Positions 6,961-12,940 of a stretch of DNA of 36,213 nucleotides are shown piece after piece. The notes below the pieces were generated by a model. It made no database searches. It was given only the letters and a program-made list of their open reading frames with translations, and was not told where the DNA came from. Position 1 is the stretch's first letter, and each line of letters begins with the position of its first letter. The position numbers and the translations under genes are program-made. Origin of the DNA: a virus; the IMG/VR virus record IMGVR_UViG_3300020459_000035, positions 1 to 36,213 of that record; one strand, 5' to 3'.

Positions 6961-7180
6961 TACTTATAAATATAGAATAGAATATGCCTATTATTTAACA
7001 TTAGTAGATATTTTAATGGGCATCTCTTTGGAGGAAATTTTAGCGGAAGTTTATGAATATGAGATTAGTGAAAATTATGAATATTGTGCTGGTATTCAAA
7101 AAGCTATAACATTTAGCAGAAACAAAAACTACAGCGAAATACAAAAAGAAATAATTAAATTAAAAGAAAGATATGAATAA
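6932..7180 (+). CDS. Unknown 82-aa acidic protein
   Basis: I chose ATG 6932, within the 3' end of the exonuclease gene, because upstream codons of this frame lie wholly inside that gene and read like a shadow. The protein begins MNTLEEVLYDTYKYRIEYA, is acidic and Tyr-rich in the middle (EEILAEVYEYEISENYEY) and ends in a helix (SEIQKEIIKLKERYE). The stop overlaps the DnaA-like gene by 8 nt. The pairing suggests co-expression with that DNA-binding protein. No family recognised. Confidence 0.65.
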   Translation: MNTLEEVLYDTYKYRIEYAYYLTLVDILMGISLEEILAEVYEYEISENYEYCAGIQKAITFSRNKNYSEIQKEIIKLKERYE

Positions 7181-7577
7181 AATTACATTAAACGGAATAA
7201 AGGTTATGGTCTCTAAAAAGCTACACATAAGTATTGGTAGGACAATAAGAAAAAGAGATTATGTTTATGGTAGAGCAATATATTATAAGTTATCAAAAGA
7301 GTTTACAGGTCAATCATTATCAAACATTGGAGCAAATGTTGGAAGAGACCACGCTTCTGTAATACACGGACTTAAAGTCTTTGAAATGATAAAGCTATAT
7401 AATGACAGCTATATGGATGTTTATTTGGAGTGTAGGAGAATTCTTACAGATATTAAAAACGATAAAAATAATTCAGAACATTCAGATTATTGGAGAGACA
7501 GGTATGATAACCTAAAAGAGCTTTATGTTCTTGCTGTAGAAAAGTTGGCTAAGTATGAGAAGGAGAAGGTCGCCTAA
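7173..7577 (+). CDS. Stand-alone DnaA domain IV-like DNA-binding protein
   Basis: The 134-aa protein contains the C-terminal DnaA helix-turn-helix region: G33-R-A-I-Y-Y-K-L-S-K-E-F-T-G-Q-S-L-S-N-I-G, then G57-R-D-H-A-S-V-I-H65, the DnaA signature that reads bases of the DnaA box. The AAA+ domain of DnaA is absent. A coiled, charged C-terminus follows. It may bind DnaA boxes to mark the phage origin, compete with host DnaA, or regulate promoters. A consensus DnaA box is found on the minus strand at 9612-9620, just beyond terL. Confidence 0.8.
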   Translation: MNKITLNGIKVMVSKKLHISIGRTIRKRDYVYGRAIYYKLSKEFTGQSLSNIGANVGRDHASVIHGLKVFEMIKLYNDSYMDVYLECRRILTDIKNDKNNSEHSDYWRDRYDNLKELYVLAVEKLAKYEKEKVA

Positions 7578-7857
7578 AGAAATTGATGATTATAAAAGAA
7601 AATGGAAACTTGGAGAATATAATAACATACCCAATCACGACCATTCTAGGTGGTGTATTGAAAACGGTTATAGGATTTATAGGGAGCCTTATGGTCTTTG
7701 CTCTCCTGTTTGTACTCAATTTAAAATCGTTGTTGAGAAGGATGGTATTAAAAAGATGGGAACCAAAGTCTATAATAAAAAAGAAATAGGTGATGCAGTT
7801 TGGTCTGCAATCAGTTATATATATAATAAGTATGGGAAGAAAACCAAAACAATATAA
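7555..7857 (+). CDS. Unknown 100-aa basic protein
   Basis: ATG 7555 overlaps the DnaA-like gene by 23 nt. Sequence features are MRRRRSPKEIDDYKRKWKL at the start, CIENGYRIYREPYGLCSPVC with three cysteines in the middle, and KKEIGDAVWSAISYIYNKYGKK at the end. The charge and position between the DnaA-like and terminase genes suggest a DNA-binding or packaging accessory role, but no family is recognised. An overlapping frame (7583-7789) looks like a shadow. Confidence 0.65.
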   Translation: MRRRRSPKEIDDYKRKWKLGEYNNIPNHDHSRWCIENGYRIYREPYGLCSPVCTQFKIVVEKDGIKKMGTKVYNKKEIGDAVWSAISYIYNKYGKKTKTI

Positions 7858-8215
7858 ATATGTTAAAGAAAATGATGGAAGAAGAAACAATGGACGAAAA
7901 CAAGGCGTTAGAAACGTGCCTGTTGTACGACCCACATCTTCTGCTGCTATTAACAATGCCAAGCGAAACAGAGTCGGAATCTACGCACTCAACGCAATGT
8001 CAAAAGTATTTGGAAGCGAAGAAGAAGCTTGGGAATCATTAGCAGAACAAGCTAAGAGTTCTTTTCCTCATCTTAAATTACTCTTTGAATATAAATATGG
8101 TAAACCTCTTGATAAACCTGAAGAGAAACAACAGAAGGTTAACATTAATATTAAAAACCTTTTTACTGGTAGTCAAGAAGAAGATAAAACTATAGATTTA
8201 GATACTGATAAATGA
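7832..8215 (+). CDS. terS: Putative terminase small subunit
   Basis: The frame is open from 7790, but ATG 7832 (MGRKPKQYKYVKEND) is the better start: it removes a hydrophobic shadow region and leaves a normal short overlap with the previous gene. The 127-aa product has a basic N-terminus (GRRNNGRKQGVRN), a helical core (ALNAMSKVFGSEEEAWESLA) and the segment F-P-H-L-K-L-L-F-E-Y-K-Y-G-K-P seen in phage small-terminase-like proteins. TerL is the next large gene, one small gene away. TerS recognises the packaging site and recruits TerL. Confidence 0.6.
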   Translation: MGRKPKQYKYVKENDGRRNNGRKQGVRNVPVVRPTSSAAINNAKRNRVGIYALNAMSKVFGSEEEAWESLAEQAKSSFPHLKLLFEYKYGKPLDKPEEKQQKVNINIKNLFTGSQEEDKTIDLDTDK

Positions 8216-8364
8216 TGAAATGTTCAGCCTGTTCAGATGATTTATTATGGGGTGGAGACCACGATTACGAAGACTATGGAGAAGAGGGGGATGGTATTGT
8301 TGGAAACTATAGTTGTGTAAATAAAAAATGCAATGTAGATATGGTTTTAATTTACACTAAATGA
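8212..8364 (+). CDS. 50-aa zinc-ribbon-like protein
   Basis: ATG 8212 overlaps the preceding TGA and the ORF ends TGA 8362-8364, overlapping the TerL ATG. Cysteines at 4, 7, 35 and 40 (C-x2-C … C-x4-C) could form a small zinc ribbon around an acidic centre (DYEDYGEEGDG). Its place between the two terminase genes suggests a packaging accessory or just a small overlapping gene. Tight overlaps on both sides support it. Confidence 0.65.
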   Translation: MMKCSACSDDLLWGGDHDYEDYGEEGDGIVGNYSCVNKKCNVDMVLIYTK

Positions 8365-9566
8365 ATAAACCAGTTCTTAATAATAAATATAATGCTCTTG
8401 GTAATGACACTAGATACTTTGTTATAACAGGAGGAAGGGGAAGTGGTAAGTCATTCGCTATAACCACCTTTTTAGCCTTTCTAACGTTTGAACAGGGTCA
8501 CAAGATACTATTCACTAGGTACACTATGATAAGTGCCGCTAACTCAATTATTCCAGAGTTCTTAGAGAAGCTTCAGCTTTATAATATACTAGAACATTTT
8601 CGTATAACTAAAGATGAAATCTTAAACATAAGTACTGGAAGCTCAATACTGTTTAAAGGTATTCGTACATCAGCAGGTAATCAAACTGCTGCATTAAAGT
8701 CTATTAGTGGAATTACTACTTGGGTACTTGATGAAGCTGAAGAGTTAATTAAGGAGGAAGACTTTGACAAGATAGACCAATCGGTTCGTTCTAAAGCTAA
8801 ACCTAATAGGGTTATTATGGTATTAAACCCAGCTACTAAAGAGCATTGGTTATATCAAAGATTCTTTGCAGGTAAGGCGGTAAACGCAGGATATAATGGA
8901 ATGAAAGATATTGTTACATATATCCACACCACATTTAAAGACAATGTAGAGAATTTATCAGAGTCATTCTTATTACAATTAGAAGACATAAGAAGAAGAA
9001 GACCAGATAGATACAATCATCAGATAATGGGTGGATGGTTAGATAAAGCAGAAGGTGTTGTGTTTAGTAATTGGAAGGTTGGACCTTTTAATACAGGTGC
9101 TGATTATATATTTGGTCAGGATTTTGGTTTTTCTGTTGACCCTACCACATTAATTAAAGTAGCAATAGATAAAGATAGAAGAACCATATGGATTAAAACA
9201 ATGTACGCAAAGCCTGGACTATCTACAAAAGAAATAGGAGAACTCAATAGGAGATATGCAGGAGAAGATTTAATTATATGTGATTCAGCAGAACCTAGAC
9301 TTATATCTGAATTGCAAGAGTATTGCAATATAAAACCTACCATTAAACGCAAAGGGTCTATTCTTTCAGGGATTGCTTTGGTTCAGGACTTTGATTTAGT
9401 AATTGACTCCGATAGTTTAGAGCTGATAAAAGAGCTAAATAATTATGTTTGGCACGAGAGGAACGAAAAACCTGTTGACAGATGGAACCATCAGCTAGAC
9501 GCACTTCGATACTCCGCACAATATTTCCTCGCCAACGCAAATAAAGGCGTTTATGTGATAAGGTAG
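8361..9566 (+). CDS. terL: Terminase large subunit (ATPase/nuclease)
   Basis: A 401-aa protein with both TerL domains. The ATPase has Walker A G24-G-R-G-S-G-K-S31 and Walker B W121-V-L-D-E-A-E-E128. The RNase H-like nuclease has acidic residues D253 (GQDFGFSVDP), D307 (ICDSAEP) and D379 (HQLDALRY). It pumps and cuts phage DNA at the portal vertex. Length is a little short of the usual 420-500 residues but all motifs are present. It is the last + strand gene before the 370-nt control region; the portal gene is 21 kb away, an unusual separation. Confidence 0.95.
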   Translation: MNKPVLNNKYNALGNDTRYFVITGGRGSGKSFAITTFLAFLTFEQGHKILFTRYTMISAANSIIPEFLEKLQLYNILEHFRITKDEILNISTGSSILFKGIRTSAGNQTAALKSISGITTWVLDEAEELIKEEDFDKIDQSVRSKAKPNRVIMVLNPATKEHWLYQRFFAGKAVNAGYNGMKDIVTYIHTTFKDNVENLSESFLLQLEDIRRRRPDRYNHQIMGGWLDKAEGVVFSNWKVGPFNTGADYIFGQDFGFSVDPTTLIKVAIDKDRRTIWIKTMYAKPGLSTKEIGELNRRYAGEDLIICDSAEPRLISELQEYCNIKPTIKRKGSILSGIALVQDFDLVIDSDSLELIKELNNYVWHERNEKPVDRWNHQLDALRYSAQYFLANANKGVYVIR

Positions 9567-9814
9567 TCATTAAACGCAGTAGGGTTTATTATTTTCTTAA
9601 ACGCAGTAGGTTGTGGATAATAATATTCAATATAAAAATGTGTAGTCGCATAGATTGTTAGGAAAATAATAATTGTAAAAATCAAAGCAGATAGTATAAT
9701 TAATAAAGATTCTCTAACCTTCTTATTCTTTCTTAAACGCAGTAGGTTTTTCCTTGTCTTGATTCTTAAACGCAGTAGGGAAAATTGGTTTATGTGTATT
9801 CCTGTAAAATTCAT
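9551..9814 (-). CDS. Possible 87-aa membrane protein, the only minus-strand candidate
   Basis: The ORF fills the gap after terL in convergent orientation and ends 16 nt inside it. It contains a convincing membrane segment (ESLLIILSALIFTIIIFLTIYA) and a basic N-terminus. A TACATTTG box (9820-9827, minus strand) lies 5 nt upstream of its ATG, which would give a nearly leaderless mRNA. The dispersed repeat is translated in two frames within it, as LLRLR twice and PTAF twice, so part of its sequence is repeat-derived. It may instead be a chance ORF in a control region. Confidence 0.35.
   Translation of the reverse strand: MNFTGIHINQFSLLRLRIKTRKNLLRLRKNKKVRESLLIILSALIFTIIIFLTIYATTHFYIEYYYPQPTAFKKIINPTAFNDYLIT
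9568..9611 (+). repeat. Dispersed repeat TTCTTAAACGCAGTAGG, copies 1-2
   Basis: CATTAAACGCAGTAGGG begins at 9568, two bases after the terL stop; TTCTTAAACGCAGTAGG is at 9594-9610. TTAAAC cores start at 9570 and 9597. The second copy abuts the DnaA box at 9612. Only these intergenic regions and a few operon ends carry the unit. Confidence 0.85.
9612..9620 (-). promoter_or_regulatory. Consensus DnaA box (TTATCCACA on the minus strand)
   Basis: TGTGGATAA on the + strand is a perfect complement of the TTATCCACA DnaA box, in a 370-nt AT-rich intergenic region with repeats on both sides. The phage encodes a DnaA domain IV-like protein at 7173. One box alone could occur by chance in 36 kb, but its location makes an origin or DnaA-controlled site plausible. 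Confidence 0.6.
9730..9780 (+). repeat. Dispersed repeat, copies 3-4
   Basis: Two copies of TTCTTAAACGCAGTAGG at 9730-9746 and 9763-9780, TTAAAC cores 33 bp apart (9733, 9766). Identical in the 17-bp core to copies at 9594, 12340 and 12404. Confidence 0.85.
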
Positions 9815-9819
9815 AATTG

Positions 9820-9827
9820 CAAATGTA
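9820..9827 (-). promoter_or_regulatory. Putative minus-strand promoter -7 box
   Basis: TACATTTG on the minus strand fits TAnnTTTG exactly. There is no TTTG at -33; instead the first TGTTAA of the phased box (9847-9852) ends 19 nt upstream, the geometry of an activator-dependent promoter. Confidence 0.4.
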
Positions 9828-9846
9828 AGAAAAAATTATGAAACCT

Positions 9847-9874
9847 TTAACATAATATTAACAAAACTTTAACA
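9847..9874. promoter_or_regulatory. Three TTAACA units at exact 11-bp spacing (Pho-box-like)
   Basis: TTAACA occurs at 9847-9852, 9858-9863 and 9869-9874. Direct hexamers repeated every 11 bp are typical of sites for OmpR/PhoB-type response regulators; Bacillus PhoP boxes are TT(A/T)ACA units of this kind. It lies between divergent promoter motifs. The same unit in inverse orientation recurs in four clusters at 12466-12854. Identity of the binding protein is inference. Confidence 0.55.
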
Positions 9875-9881
9875 TAATTTG

Positions 9882-9913
9882 TTTGGTGGTTTGGTTTGTA
9901 AAATATAGTTTTG
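9882..9913 (+). promoter_or_regulatory. Bacteroidetes-type promoter for the early block
   Basis: TTTG at 9882-9885 and TAGTTTTG at 9906-9913, 20 nt apart, match the consensus (TTTG, 17-23 nt, TAnnTTTG) exactly. The predicted start is about 20 nt before ATG 9939. This is the best host-type promoter in the window. Confidence 0.75.
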
Positions 9914-9938
9914 CTCTTGAATTTTAAATACAAATAAT

Positions 9939-11366
9939 ATGACATATAAAAATAAATTGAAACAATTAGATAGTGAAATATCTAAGATTAATTCAGCTAT
10001 CAAAGAACTTGATAATGCTGATTTAAAAGTAAGAGAAGATAACTTAAAAAAGTTATTTGATGCTCATTACAAAATGGCTAATAATATGTATAAGTTGGGC
10101 TATTTTATTTATGACACAGAGATTCAAAAATTTTATACCACTCCTGATGTTTTTAGCATACCAGAGGTTAGTAATTTTGTTGGAACTTTAGTTAACAACG
10201 ATGAGGATAAAAAGATTGTAACTGCAATAGGTCATAAGCTAACAGATAATGTTACCTTTAATGACTTTAAAGACGCTTTTTTAAAAGGTGGTCCTTATTC
10301 ATTAGAAAGAATACTTCAAGTTTACAGGTGGGACACAGAGGTTTTTATGAAAAGGTTTGAGTCAAATTATTCAGGTATGAAGCAAACTTGTGGATTATTA
10401 GAAGCGTTAGAACAAGACATACTAGAGGATATTAAAAGGTCTTGTATTAATATTGAGATTCATTTTGGCTATGCTCAACACAAAGAAAGCTCAAACGATG
10501 TAGATTCAGAGCCAATTAGTGCTGATAAGATTTATATTAAACATATAGAGTTATCTAGGGACGCTAACAAATTAGTCTATCTTGCTTCACGCAATTATGA
10601 AAATGATAAAATTCCGTTTGACAATATGTCAAATAAGTTATCAGCAATCCAAGATATTTATAATAATTGTGTTATAAATATTTGTTCAGACGAGTCAGAT
10701 TTAATGATTGCTTTAAATACTTTTAGTATTGCTAAAGACGATTCAGCTAAAACTGATTTACAGATTAAGTTAGATACTTTACGTACTCAAAGAAGAGTGG
10801 CTTATAGGCAACACATATATAATGATATAGAAGAGATTGAATTAAAGCCAATAGACGCAACTAAAGAGACTAGAGAGTGGAACTCAGAGACTGAAAAAGA
10901 TGAGGATTGTGTAAGTTATAATCATTATCGTATGAAGTCTTTACGTAAATTTTGGACGACCAGTAACATTGAGGTTGAAAATGTTCAAAAGGTAGTGGTC
11001 CTGAAAAGGAATGAGTCTAAAGTTAAGTTAAGAATTTTCGTTACTAGAAAATTTTGGGCAGATAGTGAAGGAAATTTATTATCGTCTCCTTATGGAAGAG
11101 AAGATGTTAAAAAGGTTTTTCTACCTATGTATATAGACAAACTTGTTGACCCAAGACTTTATATTGACTTTGTTGTCAGGTATAAAGAAGCTACGCTTAA
11201 AGGTTTATTAGACACTAGCGATACTGAATATTTAGACAAAATTAATTATATTGAAAATAAGATATATAATAATCAGTCTCGTTCAGTTTCAAATTGGAAG
11301 TGGTTATTTCCTGAAGAGGTATATTCTAGCTACAATGTTTCGGAATTAAACTTAATAGAGTGGTAA
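9939..11366 (+). CDS. 475-aa early protein of unknown function
   Basis: First gene after the best promoter in the window, with a 25-nt A/T-rich leader. Residues 1-50 are predicted coiled coil (KLKQLDSEISKINSAIKEL). The rest is mixed helix/strand with no motif I recognise: no P-loop, nuclease triad or zinc set. A C-terminal part (about 340-420) is strand-rich and basic (VVVLKRNESKVKLRIFVTRKFW). No signal or membrane segment is seen. As the largest early gene, under a possible origin/regulatory region, it could be a host take-over factor, replication initiator or virion protein, and the sequence does not decide between them. A small gene overlaps its stop by one base. Confidence 0.8.
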   Translation: MTYKNKLKQLDSEISKINSAIKELDNADLKVREDNLKKLFDAHYKMANNMYKLGYFIYDTEIQKFYTTPDVFSIPEVSNFVGTLVNNDEDKKIVTAIGHKLTDNVTFNDFKDAFLKGGPYSLERILQVYRWDTEVFMKRFESNYSGMKQTCGLLEALEQDILEDIKRSCINIEIHFGYAQHKESSNDVDSEPISADKIYIKHIELSRDANKLVYLASRNYENDKIPFDNMSNKLSAIQDIYNNCVINICSDESDLMIALNTFSIAKDDSAKTDLQIKLDTLRTQRRVAYRQHIYNDIEEIELKPIDATKETREWNSETEKDEDCVSYNHYRMKSLRKFWTTSNIEVENVQKVVVLKRNESKVKLRIFVTRKFWADSEGNLLSSPYGREDVKKVFLPMYIDKLVDPRLYIDFVVRYKEATLKGLLDTSDTEYLDKINYIENKIYNNQSRSVSNWKWLFPEEVYSSYNVSELNLIEW

Positions 11367-11578
11367 TGGATAGAGAGGAAATAATTTCAGATTATGCTAA
11401 CGACCTGTATGATTCTATTGATTTTTTAGAATATGTTATGTATAAGATAGATTATTCTAAGAAGGAAAGAAAAATACTTTTTGACTTAGCAAGAGATAGG
11501 CGTATAATAGAAGACGAATATCTTGAAATAGCTAAAGAGGTTGCTGACGAATTTAAAGATGTAGTCAGACACTCTTAA
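11366..11578 (+). CDS. Unknown 70-aa acidic helical protein
   Basis: ATG 11366 overlaps the preceding stop (TAATG); an in-frame GTG two codons earlier is less likely. It is acidic and helical throughout (MDREEIISDYANDLYDSIDF … KERKILFDLARDRRIIEDEY). Probably translationally coupled to the 475-aa protein. No family recognised. Confidence 0.7.
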   Translation: MDREEIISDYANDLYDSIDFLEYVMYKIDYSKKERKILFDLARDRRIIEDEYLEIAKEVADEFKDVVRHS

Positions 11579-11582
11579 AGCT

Positions 11583-11651
11583 ATGTGGACTATACTGCTC
11601 TGCTCCTTTATTCTGTACTCATTTAGTAAAGGAGTGGGGTTGTATAATTAA
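11583..11651 (+). CDS. 22-aa hydrophobic peptide
   Basis: ATG 11583 to TAA 11649-11651, four bases after the preceding stop. The product is one short membrane-like segment (MWTILLCSFILYSFSKG). The same bases contain an 8-bp inverted repeat, CTCCTTTA (11603-11610) / TAAAGGAG (11627-11634), so this may be a structural element rather than a gene. Confidence 0.3.
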   Translation: MWTILLCSFILYSFSKGVGLYN

Positions 11652-11680
11652 AAAATAATATGTATAATTAAAAAATAATA
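11641..11680 (+). repeat. Perfect 2 x 20-bp tandem repeat
   Basis: The 20-mer TGTATAATTAAAAAATAATA occurs at 11641-11660 and again at 11661-11680, ending 4 nt before ATG 11685. It duplicates the leader of the next gene, so it could affect its translation or simply be recent slippage. Confidence 0.95.
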
Positions 11681-11684
11681 TAAT

Positions 11685-11810
11685 ATGAAAAAGAAGAAAA
11701 CATTTAAAGAGATTATGATTGAAAAACTTTTAGACGAAGGAATAAGTAAAAGTTTTATAGACTCTAATATGGAGTTTATTGATTCAGACAATAAGAAACA
11801 AAACAACTAA
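11685..11810 (+). CDS. Unknown 41-aa protein
   Basis: ATG 11685 to TAA 11808-11810. Charged helical peptide (MKKKKTFKEIMIEKLLDEGI). It follows the 20-bp tandem repeat and its stop lies inside the conserved leader of the next gene. No family recognised. Confidence 0.55.
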   Translation: MKKKKTFKEIMIEKLLDEGISKSFIDSNMEFIDSDNKKQNN

Positions 11811-11814
11811 AACT

Positions 11815-11994
11815 ATGGAACAAAAAGTATATGTAATAGACACAACCGAATACACAGGAGGCATACAAAATACATTAGACAGATTTATGGATATAGCAGA
11901 AGAACAAGGAAGTGTATATTCTATAAATGGATTTACTAAAGCATTTAATAGAGGGGAGATAAATTCCAACACTGATATAATAAGGATAATTTAA
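11815..11994 (+). CDS. Unknown 59-aa early protein
   Basis: I place the start at ATG 11815, not the in-frame ATG at 11779, because 11815 is preceded by the conserved leader AACAACTAAAACT found before other small genes here. Sequence: MEQKVYVIDTTEYTGG … FMDIAEEQGSVYSINGF. The opening YVIDTTEYTG strand-turn is protein-like, but no family is recognised. Confidence 0.65.
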   Translation: MEQKVYVIDTTEYTGGIQNTLDRFMDIAEEQGSVYSINGFTKAFNRGEINSNTDIIRII

Positions 11995-12006
11995 ACAACT
12001 AAAACT

Positions 12007-12165
12007 ATGGAAGAAAAACACGCAATTAGGATATTAGATGAGGCATATAGTAGTCTTATGTCTTTGGTCAGAAGTGATGATGACCACGAAACTATTAATC
12101 TAATACAACCAATCTTAGATAAGATTGATGAGATTCAAAACGATATAGAAAACCTAAACAACTAA
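12007..12165 (+). CDS. Unknown 52-aa acidic helical protein
   Basis: ATG 12007 follows the conserved leader. Acidic and amphipathic (MEEKHAIRILDEAYSSLMSL … PILDKIDEIQNDIENLNN), possibly a helical hairpin. Its last codons and stop form the leader of the next gene. Confidence 0.6.
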   Translation: MEEKHAIRILDEAYSSLMSLVRSDDDHETINLIQPILDKIDEIQNDIENLNN

Positions 12166-12169
12166 AACT

Positions 12170-12346
12170 ATGAATTATAAAAATACAACACTAGCAACTT
12201 TAGATTATATTGCAGTAATTAAATATGGTATGTCAGAGGAAAAAGGTTTCTTTGGCTCTACCGAGACTGTTCAAGAATTAATCTTAAAGGATTATAACGA
12301 GGATAAGTACGCTTGGAGAAACGAGGTACTATCCAGAAATTCTTAA
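12170..12346 (+). CDS. Unknown 58-aa early protein
   Basis: ATG 12170 has the conserved leader. Sequence: MNYKNTTLATLDYIAVIKYG … KDYNEDKYAWRNEVLSRNS. Its stop TAA lies inside the first unit of the 21-bp repeat array (AATTCTTAAACGC), exactly as the tail tube gene ends at 30109. No family recognised. Confidence 0.6.
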   Translation: MNYKNTTLATLDYIAVIKYGMSEEKGFFGSTETVQELILKDYNEDKYAWRNEVLSRNS

Positions 12347-12420
12347 ACGCAGTAGGGTAATCATTAAACGCAGTAGGGTAATCATTAAACGCAGTACCCA
12401 GATTCTTAAACGCAGTAGGT
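12340..12420 (+). repeat. Array of four repeat units with an exact 21-bp period
   Basis: TTAAAC cores start at 12343, 12364, 12385 and 12406, giving a constant 21-bp period (two helical turns). Units read TTAAACGCAGTAGGG, TTAAACGCAGTAGGG, TTAAACGCAGTACCC and TTAAACGCAGTAGGT, alternating between TTC and TCA lead-ins. The third unit carries CCC where the others have GGG, so units 2 and 3 can pair (GGGTA/TACCC). The phasing is iteron-like and suggests cooperative protein binding. Confidence 0.9.
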
Positions 12421-12424
12421 TTCG

Positions 12425-12447
12425 TTATTTAGAATCATTCTAAATAA
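12425..12447. promoter_or_regulatory. Perfect 23-bp palindrome, probable operator
   Basis: Arms TTATTTAGAAT and ATTCTAAATAA flank a single C at 12436. The core TTAGAAT-C-ATTCTAA has the 7-1-7 shape of Fur/PerR-family boxes. It would overlap the -33 region of the promoter whose -7 box is at 12453, an arrangement expected for a repressor site. No T-run follows, so it is not a terminator. Confidence 0.65.
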
Positions 12448-12452
12448 GGGAG

Positions 12453-12460
12453 TAATTTTG
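12453..12460 (+). promoter_or_regulatory. Promoter -7 box after the palindrome
   Basis: TAATTTTG matches TAnnTTTG exactly. With a 20-nt spacer the -33 element falls on TTTAG at 12428-12432, inside the palindrome. No ORF starts within 450 nt downstream, so a transcript from here would begin as a long untranslated RNA. Confidence 0.5.
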
Positions 12461-12900
12461 CTAAATGTTAAAGTTTTGTTAAAGTGCATAAATTATTTTG
12501 TTGTTATAAATTATTTTTGTATAGCTTTTCAATATGTTAAAGTTTTGTTAAAGTGCGTTAAAAATTTGGTTATTATATAAAAATTATTATGGGTTGTTTA
12601 GGGTTGAAAAGTTGCGAAATTATATAGAAGGTTTGACAATTCCTAGTAAACAATGTTAAGTAATTGTTAAGTTTTTGTTTATATCTCCAGAGGCATTTTA
12701 AAGCGATTTAACGGCACTTTGTTTGTTTCTAGTACCTTACCACTAAAAACTCGAGAAAGTAAAAAATCCTTTAAACATAAGGCTTGCGAGAGGGTTTTTG
12801 CTGTAAGTTACTGATGCTTAATATATTATCCTTCAAATGTTAATTATTTGTTAAAATTATATTTTGATGATGTTACTTTTAAAATATAATCGTAGTATTG
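12461..12900 (+). ncRNA. Possible untranslated RNA / structured control region
   Basis: This gap of about 590 nt between the genes ending 12346 and starting 12941 has no ORF of note. Besides the boxes described, 12750-12799 folds: CTCG 12750-12753 with CGAG 12787-12790, AAG with CTT inside, and CCTT 12768-12771 with AAGG 12779-12782 around the loop TAAACAT. An alternative pairing is AAAAATCC 12762-12769 with GGGTTTTT 12792-12799. Transcription could start from the box at 12453. RNA identity is speculative. Confidence 0.3.
12466..12854 (+). promoter_or_regulatory. Four clusters of 11-bp-phased TGTTAA boxes
   Basis: TGTTAA starts at 12466 and 12477; 12535 and 12546; 12654 and 12665 (plus TGTTTA at 12676); 12838 and 12849. 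Every within-cluster spacing is exactly 11 bp. The first two clusters share an identical 23-bp segment (12465-12487, 12534-12556). The last cluster ends 19 nt before TACTTTTA (12874-12881), a near -7 box leading to the gene at 12941. This is the same unit as at 9847, in opposite orientation. Confidence 0.6.
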
Positions 12901-12940
12901 TCTTATCAAATTAAAATAATATAAACTAAAACAACTAAAA

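Noticed and set aside
7549-7962. 137-aa minus-strand ORF
   Set aside because: Antisense shadow of two well-spaced + strand genes, with no promoter motif or recognisable domain.
9345-9360. Repeat-like CATTAAACGCAAAGGG inside terL
   Set aside because: It encodes TIKRKG of the terminase and differs from the consensus at the 3' half; most likely chance.
12340-12420. CRISPR array
   Set aside because: Units are 21 bp in period with only 4-7 nt between conserved cores, so no spacers of useful length exist and no cas genes are present.
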